Shown here: piece by piece, positions 46,734 to 54,777 of the stretch | Layout of the letters: each line of letters opens with the position of its first letter | Numbering within the stretch: position 1 is the stretch's first letter | Source of the DNA: JABDII01 sp963815325 | Lineage (GTDB): Bacteria; Gemmatimonadota; Gemmatimonadetes; Gemmatimonadales; GWC2-71-9 | Length of the DNA: 64,000 nucleotides | NCBI GenBank assembly: GCA_963815325.1 | Contig: CAWFGG010000009.1 | Location: 186,001-250,000, forward strand | Direction of reading: 5' to 3' | Made by a program: the position numbers and the translations under genes | Notes under the pieces: generated by a model | Told to the model about the DNA's origin: nothing | The model's database searches: none | What the model saw: the letters and a program-made list of their open reading frames with translations, nothing else

Positions 46734-46767
46734 GCGGCCCGGCAGGAAGGTAACCCTGCCGGGCCGC
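46734..46767 (-). terminator. Strong perfect hairpin after the Ig-repeat gene
   Basis: GCGGCCCGGCAGG (46734-46746) and its exact reverse complement (46755-46767) form a 13-bp stem with an 8-base loop. It starts 24 bases after the stop of the Ig-repeat lipoprotein on the minus strand and precedes fetA. The sequence after it (AAATATGTT) is only moderately T-rich. It is a likely factor-independent or stabilising terminator. Confidence 0.7.
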
Positions 46768-46790
46768 ACCCGTCTCGAGAACCGGCTCGC

Positions 46791-49700
46791 CTATCGGGGC
46801 GGTAGCACTCTTACCACCCGCCCGCTCTTGTCGATGACCATCAGCGGCCCGCGATACACATCATCCTTGAGTTCGATGCTGCCGGCGAGCGCGGGTGCGA
46901 CAAGTGCATTGGGGTTCGCCAGCGTGTAGCTATCGGAGCCACCAAGGTTGACCATGTAGCCGATATCCTGCATTCCGGCGGTGGTGACCTCGCTCAGCGG
47001 ATTGGACCCGGCACTGATGAACCCGGTCATCAATTCGTTGCCAAAGGTCGACTCGCGCCAATGACTATCTCGCGTGCCCTGACCACCCAGTGTGTTCTCA
47101 ACGGGAACCTTGGAGCCCAGAGTCCAGGCCGTGCCTCCCACGTTGTCAAAGGACGTTACGGCCGCGGCACCATTGAAGTGGGTATCCGCCCCCGGGAGGT
47201 CGGGGTTACACGTCGAGCCGACTCCTCCGCACGATGGATTCTGCAGCAACCCGAGTGAGCTCCAGATGGTTCCGAACCCCAGGACATGCCCCATTTCGTG
47301 GAGGATGACGTCGAGCAGCCGGCCCTGGCTCTCGAGGGTCGCGAGGTCCGCGGTATCGAATTGCATGCCGCCGAGCGCCGGGAGGAAGCTTCCGGACCGG
47401 ATGAAGCACGGACCGGCCTGACCCAGAATGCCTCCGGGCCCATCGATTGGAACCGCTGCAGCATAAATGATGACGTCATCCAGTGTTTCATTGAGCGCCG
47501 GGTAGTTTGCACCGGCACACGAGCCAGCCGGTATGCTCAGCGCACCATCGGGTATATCACCTATGATGAGTTGCTCCCAACGCGCGGCGGCAGCGAGGAA
47601 CAGCTGTTGCTGTGAGGGTGTTGGGGTGGTGCCCGTGGAGAACCGCACGACGACGTCGAAGGCCGACGCCGTACCGGTCGCCGCAAACAAAGCAGGATTA
47701 CCAGCAATCCCGGTCCCCTGCGCCGTCGCCTCGAGCGAGTTGGGTCCGGCCGCACCGCCGAGGGTCCAACTGCCGACCCGCGCGATACCATTGGAGTTGG
47801 TGGTCTGGCTGGCCCCGGTGATGCTACCACCGCCGGTCACTACCTGGAAATCAACTTGAACCCCCGACACCGGATTCGAGAACTGATCCCGGACGATCGC
47901 TGACGGAGCTATTGGGACGGCCGTTCCTTGGAGCGCCGATTGGCCGTTGCCGTCGTTGACCGCGATGCTCGCCGCCACATCGGCCGTACCGGTGGCGGTG
48001 AACGTCACCGGGTTGCCGTTGATCCCGCTGCCCTGGGCCGTGGCCGTGAGTGTGTTGGGTCCGGCCGTGGTGCCGAGGGTCCAGCTGCCCACCGTCGCGA
48101 TGCCGCTCGCATTGGTCGTGGTGCTGGCTCCGGTGATGCTCCCACCGCCACTCGCCACCGCGAACGTGACCGCCACACCCTGGACCGGGTTGGAACCGCC
48201 ATCGGTGACCAACACCGACGGGGCCGTCGTTACCGACTGCCCCACAGTCCTACTCTGGCCGTTGCCGGCCTGGACCTGAATGTTGGCCGCGCCGCCCACT
48301 CCCGTGGCCGTGAAGGTCACCGCCGGAAGCGATGCCAGGGTGGCGTCTAGGGTGTTAGGACCCGGTGTGCCACCAAGCACCCAGCTGCCCACGGTAGCAA
48401 TGCCGTTCGCGTTAGTCGTGGCCGGAGAGCCGGTGACGCTGCCGCCGCCCGAGGTCGGCGCGAAGGTGACATTGGCACCCGGCACCGGATTGCCGTTGGC
48501 ATCCTCGACCAGGACCGACGGGTCGATAGCCACCGCAGTGCCGGCCGTAGCGGTCTGCCCGTCACCGGCATTCAGTACCATCGTTGCCGGCGCACCGGCC
48601 GTGCCGGTGGCGATGAAGGTGACGGGCGTGACGCCGCTCACCGTGGCCGTCAGCGTGTTGGCGCCTGCCGTCGTGCCGAGCGTCCAGCTGCCGACGCTGG
48701 CCTGCCCCGAAGCATTGGTGGTGGCCGATGAGCCGGTGATGTTCCCGCCACCAGATGCCACCGCAAAGGTCACCGCCTCGCCCGAGACCGGGTTGCCGCC
48801 AAGGTCGGTCACCAGCACCCTGGGGGCCGTCGTCACCGCGGTTCCCACCGTGGCACTCTGCCCGTCGCCCGCATCGATTGAGACGATGGCGGCCGGGCCC
48901 TGCGTCGCCGTGGCCGTAAAGGTGACCGGGGTGAGGCTCCCGGTCGTCGCGTTCAGCGTGTTGGTGCCGAGCCCGTTCCCGAGGGTCCAGCTGCCCACCG
49001 TGGCGATGCCGTTGGCATCGGTTTGGGTGGTCCCGTTGGTGACGCTCCCGCCGCCAGACGCGACGGAGAACACCACCGTGCCCGAGGGCACCGGGTTGCC
49101 GTTCGCATCGGTCAAGAGCACCGACGGGGCTACCGGCACAGCGGTGGCCGCCGGGGCGGTCTGGTTATCGCCGGCGTTGATGGCGATGGTGGCCGCCATG
49201 TCCGCGGTACCCGTGGCCGTGAAGACGAAGCTGGGCGCCCCGCTCACGGTTGCGGTCAGCTGGTTTGGGCCCGCAGTGGTGCCGAGGGTCCAGCTGCCTA
49301 CGGTGGCGACACCACCGGCATTGGTGGTGGCAGCGCCACCGGTGACGCTGCCGCCGCCGCCGGTCACGGTGAACGCAACCGAGACGTTCTGGACGGCATT
49401 GCCGAACTGGTCGGTCACTCGGGCGGCCGGATTGAGCGCGACCGGCATGCCTACTGTGGCGGTCTGGTTGTTCCCGGCGCTCTCGGCCAGGCCGGCCGGG
49501 GCCCCTGCCGTGGCCTGGGCCGTGAAGGTCACGGCGGGCGAGCCCAGTGACGGTGGCCGTCAGGGTATTGGGCCCCACCGTGGTGCCGAGGACCCAGCTG
49601 CCCGCGGCCGCGATGCCGTTGGCGTTGGAGGTGGCGTTTCCTCCGGTAACCGACCCGTTGCCCGAGGCCACGGCGAACACCACCGAAACGCCCGAGATGG

Positions 49701-49929
49701 GGCCATTGGCGCCGGTGACCACGACGGACGGTGCGGTGGCCACTGCCGTGCCGGCCGCGGCGGTCTGCGCGTCTCCCGCGCTCAGCTGAATGCCCGTCGG
49801 GGTGGGCGGCGGGCCCATCTTGTCCTCGCCGCAGCTCCACAGGCCCGCCAAACCGAGGATCATCCAGGGAAGAGCGCGGGCACGCCGGAGCGATGCCAGG
49901 CATGAATGGCGGCGACGGGGGGCAAGCAT
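46791..49929 (-). CDS. Lipoprotein with seven Ig-like repeats and a leishmanolysin-like metalloprotease domain (frameshifted)
   Basis: About 1045 residues. The N-terminus has a lipoprotein signal (WMILGLAGLWSCGEDK). Then come seven Ig-like repeats of about 90 residues, each with NQTA/GQSA-VGTAV-APSVLVTD-GNPV-VTF and VGSWTLGTTAGPNTLTATV blocks. The DNA of these repeats is highly similar. A frame break near 49541 (one extra base) separates repeat one from repeat two. The C-terminal 290 residues hold the metzincin zinc site ILHEMGHVLGFGTIW (HExxHxxGxG) with third ligand region TRDSHWRESTFGNELMTGF, as in M8 peptidases. It is probably anchored at the surface and may act on proteins outside the cell. 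Confidence 0.8.
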
Positions 49930-50251
49930 GGGCATCCTCACAAGACTGGACAAGACTGGGCCTCGGTGGGCCCGGGCCAAGGCAGGCTCTTAATCTTGGT
50001 GCCGCTGGACCGCGTGGCCGTGTGCGCCGTCACTTTCTCCAGCGCGATACCCTTCACAGACGACCGCCGAGGGCGCTAGGCACACTGGTGCCGACCGATT
50101 ATCAACCTCGAGAAACTACCCGAAATCACATCAGATACTGGATCATATCAATGCCATATGTAGTATTTCTACAGTTAGTTACAGCATTGAGAAGTTGACT
50201 AAAGTGTGCAGGTTTGGTGAGGTTTTCCACATTCGTTGGCCGTTGGCTCTC

Positions 50252-50300
50252 GGCTATTGGCTATCGGCTATCGGCTATCGGCTATCGGCTATCGGCTATC
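50252..50300. repeat. GGCTATY heptamer array x7
   Basis: Seven exact-length 7-bp units: GGCTATT once then GGCTATC six times. It is preceded by degenerate units (TTGGCCG, TTGGCTC, TCGGCTA). It shares the 7-bp length with the CTCCTTA family but has a different sequence. It lies in intergenic DNA about 320 bases upstream of the Ig-repeat gene start. Confidence 0.95.
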
Positions 50301-50401
50301 GGTCCGAGAGGTACGCTATCGGCCCTCTTGCGGTACCCTTCTTCCAGCCTTCCCACCCTTCCGCCTTTCCGTCCTCATCATCGCGGCTGAAGCCGTCCTC
50401 G

Positions 50402-50440
50402 CTCCTCACTCCTCACTCCTTACTCCTCCCTCCTTCCCTC
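50402..50440. repeat. CTCCTCA/CTCCTTA heptamer array
   Basis: Units CTCCTCA (50402-50408 and 50409-50415), CTCCTTA (50416-50422) and then degenerate CTCCCTC/CTTCCCTC sequence. It is of the same family as the arrays at 4459-4577 and 39703-39757. It lies between the GGCTATC array and the tRNA-tail repeats. Confidence 0.75.
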
Positions 50441-50473
50441 CCGACTTTCCACCTTTCCCTCTTTCCGACTCAG

Positions 50474-50570
50474 AACGGACAGGGTGGGATTCGATCCGCA
50501 GGGCCCGCCGAAGGCGGGGCCAAGGAGAGCGAGCACCGGCGCAGCCGGGCGCAGCTCAACCCACGAGTTA
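50474..50570 (-). repeat. tRNA-Ser tail-like repeat, copy 1
   Basis: 97 bases identical to copy 2. On the minus strand it reads TAACT, CGTGGGTT, a 64-base insert, then CGAATCCCACCCTGTCCGTT. The two flanks match the T-arm and acceptor 3' end of the adjacent tRNA-Ser, but the T-loop is split by the insert. The insert has two GC-rich hairpins (GCCCGGCTGCGCCGG and GGCCCCGCCTTCGGCGGGCC). Period to copy 2 is 134 bases. Confidence 0.85.
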
Positions 50571-50607
50571 GGAATGCTGCATCTGCTCGGGCGGACCTTT
50601 GCGCACC

Positions 50608-50704
50608 AACGGACAGGGTGGGATTCGATCCGCAGGGCCCGCCGAAGGCGGGGCCAAGGAGAGCGAGCACCGGCGCAGCCGGGCGCAGCTCAACCCACGA
50701 GTTA
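50608..50704 (-). repeat. tRNA-Ser tail-like repeat, copy 2
   Basis: Same 97-base unit as copy 1. It is separated from the tRNA-Ser gene by a 37-base spacer (50705-50741) that shares TCTCGGGCGG and GCGCACC with the spacer between copies 1 and 2 (50571-50607). The distance from the start of this copy to the matching tRNA segment is also 134 bases, so the tRNA tail and both repeats form one tandem series downstream of the tRNA in its own orientation. Confidence 0.85.
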
Positions 50705-50743
50705 CGAAGGCACCTCTCTCTCGGGCGGTGCCCCGCGCACCAA

Positions 50744-50830
50744 CGGACAGGGTGGGATTCGAACCCACGATACCCGTAAGGGTATACCGGTTTTCGAGAC
50801 CGGCTCCTTCAGCCACTCGGACACCTGTCC
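50744..50830 (-). tRNA. tRNA-Ser (anticodon CGA)
   Basis: 87 bases on the minus strand. The 7-bp acceptor stem pairs GGACAGG with CCTGTCC, and the discriminator is G. The anticodon arm is CCGGT-CTCGAAA-ACCGG, giving anticodon CGA for serine codon UCG. A long variable arm (ATACCCTTACGGGTAT) identifies a class II tRNA. The T-arm is GTGGG-TTCGAATC-CCAC-like with canonical TTCGAAT. No CCA is encoded. The selenocysteine tRNA would need UCA, so this is not selC. Confidence 0.97.
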
Positions 50831-50875
50831 TGGGGTAGTTCCGGGCCGGAACTTAGCCGCCCTTCATCGGAGGGG

Positions 50876-51370
50876 TCAACCAGAGCCGGCCGGCTGCTCG
50901 GGGCCGCGGCGCGCCTGGAAGAAGCGCTTGAGCAGGGCCCCGCACTCTTCCTCGAGCATGCCGCCGATCACTTCCGGGCGGTGGTTCAGCCTGGGATGGC
51001 GCAGCAGGTCGTGGACCGATCCGGCCATGCCGTAGCGGTGGTCGTAGGCCCCGAACACCACACAGCCGATCTTGCTCAGCACGATGGCTCCGGCGCACTG
51101 GGCGCAGGGCTCGAGCGTCACGTACAGTGTCGCGTCCAGCAGCCGAGACTCGTGGTGCTTGGCCAAGGCCTGCTGAATGGCCAGAAGCTCGGCATGCGCG
51201 GTCGGGTCACCTCGGATGATGGTCTCGTTGTGAGCCTCGGCCAATATCTCGCCATCGCGGATGATGACGGCACCCACCGGGACTTCTTCACGGACCGCCG
51301 CCGCCCGGGCCAGTCGCACCGCCGCCTGCATGCCGGCGATGTCCGCGGGAGACGGCAGTCCCCTACGCAC
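50876..51370 (-). CDS. tadA: tRNA-specific adenosine deaminase (TadA)
   Basis: 164-residue enzyme that deaminates A34 of tRNA-Arg(ACG) to inosine. Zinc ligands and catalytic Glu are in DPTAHAELLAIQ and VTLEPCAQCAGAIVLSKIG (PCxxC). The start is GTG 51370, which overlaps the clpB stop region by eight bases, so it is translated from the clpB transcript. A longer frame exists upstream inside clpB but is unlikely to be used. Confidence 0.9.
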   Translation of the reverse strand: MRRGLPSPADIAGMQAAVRLARAAAVREEVPVGAVIIRDGEILAEAHNETIIRGDPTAHAELLAIQQALAKHHESRLLDATLYVTLEPCAQCAGAIVLSKIGCVVFGAYDHRYGMAGSVHDLLRHPRLNHRPEVIGGMLEEECGALLKRFFQARRGPEQPAGSG

Positions 51371-53990
51371 TTGCTTTCTCGGCCGGCGCTGCCGGCTGTC
51401 GGGTGAATGCCAAGGCGTCCCCTTCCCGGTCCACTCGGATGGTGTCGCCACCGGTAAACTTGCCTTCGAGAACCTCCAGGGCGATCGGGTTCTGCAGCAG
51501 ACGCTGAATGACTCGTTTCAGCGGCCGGGCACCGAACACCGGGTCGTACCCTTGCTCCACGAGCAACTCCTTTGCTCGGGCGCTCACGTCGAGGTGGAGT
51601 TCCTTGTCCGCGAGGAGTCGCTCCAGATGCTCGAGTTGCAGCTCGACGATCTGTCCCAAGTCCTCCTTCGAAAGTTGGCGAAATACGATGACTTCGTCCA
51701 CCCGGTTCAGGAACTCGGGGCGGAAGTGCTGTCGCAGCTCGCCGCGGACCCGCTGCTCCACCATGGACCAGGCTTCGGCGTCCTGACCGGCCGTCGTTTC
51801 GACGATGTACTGGCTCCCTAGATTGGAGGTCATGATGATGACCGCATTCCGGAAATCGACCAGACGCCCCTGGCTGTCGGTCAACCGGCCGTCGTCCAGG
51901 ATCTGGAGCAGCAGGTTGAACACGTCCGAATGCGCCTTTTCGATCTCGTCGAACAGGATCACCGCGTAGGGGCGGCGGCGAACCGCTTCGGTCAGCTGGC
52001 CGCCTTCTTCATAGCCGATGTATCCGGGCGGTGCGCCGATCATCCGAGCCACCGCGTGCTTCTCCATGTACTCGGACATGTCGAGCCGTATCATGGCCCG
52101 CTCGTCGTCGAACAGGAACTCCGCAAGCGCCCGCGCGGTCTCGGTCTTCCCCACCCCGGTCGGGCCGAGGAATATGAAGGAGCCGACCGGACGGTTCGGG
52201 TCCTGCAATCCCGCCCTGCTCCGCCTGACCGCGTTGGACACGGCTCGGAGCGCGATGTCCTGTCCCACGACCCGATGGCCGAGCTCCGCCTCGAGGTGGG
52301 TCAAGCGCTCACGCTCGGATTCCATCAGCTTGGAGACAGGAATCCCGGTCCACTTGGCCACGATCTCGGCGATGTCTTCGGCGCCCACCTCTTCCTTCAG
52401 GTATTTGGCGGTGGCCTGGATGCCGGCCAGCCGGGTTTCATCCGCCTTGAGTTCGGCCTCGAGCTTGGGAATCTCCCCGTACCGTAGCTCCGCGGCTCGC
52501 TGCAGGTCTCCGCTTCGGGTGGCCTGGTCGGCCTCCAGACGGAGCCCTTCGACCCTGGCCCGGCGCTCCTGGAGTTCCTGGATCGCCGATTTTTCGGCCT
52601 GCCACTGCGCCTTCATGCCGGACGACTGCTCCTTGAGGCCGCCGATTTCCTGCTCCACCGCCGCTCTCCGCTCGCGGCCCGCCTTGTCCTTTTCGTTGAG
52701 CAGCGCCTGGCGCTCGATCTCGAGCTGGACGATGCGCCGCTCGACCTCGTCGATCTCCTGCGGCAGGCTGTCGATCTCGATGCGGAGCCGGCTCGCCGCT
52801 TCGTCAACCAAGTCGATCGCCTTGTCGGGGAGGAATCGGTCGCCGATGTAGCGATTGGAAAGGGTCGCGGCCGCGACCAGCGCGTTGTCGGTAATACGCA
52901 CGCCGTGGTGGACCTCGTAGCGTTCCTTCAACCCGCGGAGAATGGCGATGGTGTCGGTCACGCTGGGCTCACCCACCAGCACCGGCTGGAAACGCCGTTC
53001 GAGCGCCGCATCCTTCTCGACGTGCTTACGGTATTCGTCGAGCGTGGTTGCGCCGACTACGTGCAGCTCCCCGCGGGCCAGCGCCGGCTTGAGCATGTTG
53101 CTGGCATCGACCGCGCCTTCCGCCGCGCCCGCACCTACGATGGTATGGAGCTCGTCGATGAACACGATGTAGTGCCCTTCGCCTGCGATCAGCTCCTTCA
53201 CCACCGCCTTGAGCCGCTCCTCGAACTCACCGCGGTACTTGGTGCCGGCAACGAGTTGCCCGATGTCGAGGCCGACGATCTCCTTGCTGCGGAGCGATTC
53301 AGGGACGTCGCCGTTCACGATGCGCTGGGCCAGCCCCTCGACGATCGCGGTCTTGCCGACGCCGGGCTCGCCGATCAGCACCGGGTTGTTCTTGGTCCGC
53401 CGCGACAGCACCTGCATGATCCGGCGTACCTCCTCATCCCGTCCGATGACCGGATCCAGTTTTCCCTGCCGCGCCAGATCGGTGAGGTTTCGGGTATAGC
53501 GCTCGAGCGCCTGGTACTTGTCCTCCGGGGCCTGATCGGTGACCCGATGCGATCCCCGGACTCCTTCGAGTGATTGCCGGAGGTCGGCGGCGGAGATGCC
53601 CTCCGCACTCAACAGCTCGCGCGCCGTCGTCGCCTTGGTCTCCGCGAGGGCAAGCAGCAAGTGCTCGGTCGAGACGTACGTGTCGCCCAACGCCTTGGCC
53701 TCGGCCTCGGCTCGGTCGAACACGGCGTGCAGCTCGCGGCTGAAGCTCGGTTCGCCCCCGCCCTCCTGACGCGGAAACCGTTCGACCTCGCGCTCCGTCG
53801 CCTCCCGAAGCGCCGTCACGTTGAGCCCGGCCTTCTGCAGCAAGGGGCCGACGATGCCCTCGTCCTGATCCAGGAGTGCCAGCAAGAGATGGGTATCGTT
53901 GACGACAGGATTGCCACGGCGCCGCGCTTCCTCGCCGGCGTCGCGAAAGGCCTCCTGTCCTTTGATGGTCAGTCGTTCCGGACGTAACAT
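51363..53990 (-). CDS. clpB: ATP-dependent chaperone ClpB
   Basis: 875-residue AAA+ disaggregase of the Hsp100 group that works with DnaK to rescue aggregated proteins. The N domain (1-150) starts MLRPERLTIKGQEAFRDAGE. NBD1 Walker A is LIGEPGVGKTAIVEGL (about 205) and the Walker B region is IVFIDELHTIVGAGAAEG. The M-domain coiled coil spans roughly 405-525. NBD2 Walker A is FLGPTGVGKTETARAL with VILFDEIEKAHSDVFN. It begins at ATG 53990 behind an AGGAGG ribosome binding site. No clear CIRCE element is seen upstream. Confidence 0.97.
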   Translation of the reverse strand: MLRPERLTIKGQEAFRDAGEEARRRGNPVVNDTHLLLALLDQDEGIVGPLLQKAGLNVTALREATEREVERFPRQEGGGEPSFSRELHAVFDRAEAEAKALGDTYVSTEHLLLALAETKATTARELLSAEGISAADLRQSLEGVRGSHRVTDQAPEDKYQALERYTRNLTDLARQGKLDPVIGRDEEVRRIMQVLSRRTKNNPVLIGEPGVGKTAIVEGLAQRIVNGDVPESLRSKEIVGLDIGQLVAGTKYRGEFEERLKAVVKELIAGEGHYIVFIDELHTIVGAGAAEGAVDASNMLKPALARGELHVVGATTLDEYRKHVEKDAALERRFQPVLVGEPSVTDTIAILRGLKERYEVHHGVRITDNALVAAATLSNRYIGDRFLPDKAIDLVDEAASRLRIEIDSLPQEIDEVERRIVQLEIERQALLNEKDKAGRERRAAVEQEIGGLKEQSSGMKAQWQAEKSAIQELQERRARVEGLRLEADQATRSGDLQRAAELRYGEIPKLEAELKADETRLAGIQATAKYLKEEVGAEDIAEIVAKWTGIPVSKLMESERERLTHLEAELGHRVVGQDIALRAVSNAVRRSRAGLQDPNRPVGSFIFLGPTGVGKTETARALAEFLFDDERAMIRLDMSEYMEKHAVARMIGAPPGYIGYEEGGQLTEAVRRRPYAVILFDEIEKAHSDVFNLLLQILDDGRLTDSQGRLVDFRNAVIIMTSNLGSQYIVETTAGQDAEAWSMVEQRVRGELRQHFRPEFLNRVDEVIVFRQLSKEDLGQIVELQLEHLERLLADKELHLDVSARAKELLVEQGYDPVFGARPLKRVIQRLLQNPIALEVLEGKFTGGDTIRVDREGDALAFTRQPAAPAEKASA

Positions 53991-54169
53991 TCGAACGGGT
54001 CCTCCTCACAGTAATCTGCATGCCGCGCAACGCCGAAGACCGCCGTCAGGGCTCCGGTGCCGTGCTCGTGTTTGACGCCCAGCCATTCCGGAAGGGGCAA
54101 GGAGCGTTCCTGGCAAATCTGCCCTTTTGGCGGCCCACGCTGCCATTTTGGATTTGCCCCATGTGCAAC

Positions 54170-54191
54170 GAGGGCCCCTCTCGGAGCCCTC
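54170..54191 (-). terminator. Weak hairpin after the FlgD-like gene
   Basis: GAGGGC (54170-54175) pairs with GCCCTC (54186-54191) around a ten-base loop. It lies about 35 bases past the stop of the FlgD-like domain gene on the minus strand and upstream of clpB. Without a T tract it may simply be a 3' stem. Confidence 0.35.
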
Positions 54192-54225
54192 GAAGCGTTC
54201 TGGGCGACGCGGCTCGGAGCGCGAG

Positions 54226-54663
54226 CTACGCCCCCCTGAGCACGTCCCGGCTCACGATCATCTTCCGGGTGAAGACATCTCCGTCGACAGTCAGACGATA
54301 AAAATAAATTCCCGGCCGAGGTTCGCGTTCTCCGCTGAGCTGGGATCCGTTCCACAAGGCCTCGTGATCCCCGCATACAATGCTCAGGTCCTCGAGCGGA
54401 GCCCTGGTCGTGTCGACCAGTCTGGGAATGGCCACCGTTTGGGCCAGAACATTCAGAATCCTCAGACTCACGACCGGTTGATGGTCGTCCTGACAGACTT
54501 CAGGAAAGATCGTGAACGGGATCGTCGTCGCCGGATAGAACGGGTTGGGGTAGTTCTCTTTGAGCTCGGCCTTGGGCGTCGGTGGCGTGTGCTGTGCCAC
54601 CGCCTGAGTTGCCAGAAGAGCCAGAAGGACGAGCCACCACCCCGGCCTGATCAACCGGTACAT
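54226..54663 (-). CDS. Exported FlgD/T9SS-type sorting-like domain protein
   Basis: 145 residues from ATG 54663, with AAAGGGG upstream. Signal peptide PGWWLVLLALLATQAVAQ. The rest is almost entirely one beta-sandwich of the FlgD-like/type IX sorting kind: LKENYPNPFYPATTIPFTIF, VSLRILNVLAQTVAI, HEALWNG and PGIYFYRLTVDGDVFTRKMI. In other proteins this module sits at the C-terminus of large surface proteins. Here it stands alone, which is unusual. It lies 114 bases downstream of selB. Confidence 0.75.
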   Translation of the reverse strand: MYRLIRPGWWLVLLALLATQAVAQHTPPTPKAELKENYPNPFYPATTIPFTIFPEVCQDDHQPVVSLRILNVLAQTVAIPRLVDTTRAPLEDLSIVCGDHEALWNGSQLSGEREPRPGIYFYRLTVDGDVFTRKMIVSRDVLRGA

Positions 54664-54777
54664 GTCGACCCCTTTGACTGACGTCGTAAGTTCCTGGATT
54701 ACCCTCCGCTGGTGGCAGTATGAGATGGAACATCGCGCCATCTGGGCCGCGGCGCAACGGCGTCCACGCGCCGGGCC

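Larger units (their letters stand above)
49930..50470. other. Intergenic stretch with short tandem repeats
   Basis: About 540 bases between the Ig-repeat gene and the tRNA-tail repeats. It includes AT-rich sequence at 50095-50215 that is unusual for the window and probably holds the promoter of the Ig-repeat gene. The GGCTATC array (50252-50300) and a CTCCTCA/CTCCTTA array (50402-50440) follow. No gene is recognised; open frames here are repetitive translations. Confidence 0.6.

Noticed and set aside
46677..46769. N-terminal extension of FetA
   Set aside because: It would encode the terminator hairpin; not conserved-looking and no ribosome binding site.
48280..49905. Long plus-strand open frame (541 codons)
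   Set aside because: It is the antisense of the Ig-repeat gene; high GC and repeats keep stops away. The minus strand has signal peptide, Ig repeats and zinc site.
50474..50704. att sites of an integrative element at tRNA-Ser
   Set aside because: No integrase is nearby, the copies are only 134 bases apart, and both T-arm flanks surround an insert.
50195..50779. Plus-strand open frames over the short repeats and tRNA-tail units
   Set aside because: They translate heptamers and tRNA-related repeats (repetitive LSAIGYR and similar) and run into the tRNA gene.
50744..50830. tRNA as selC (selenocysteine tRNA)
   Set aside because: The anticodon is CGA and the acceptor stem is 7 bp; it is a serine tRNA with long variable arm.
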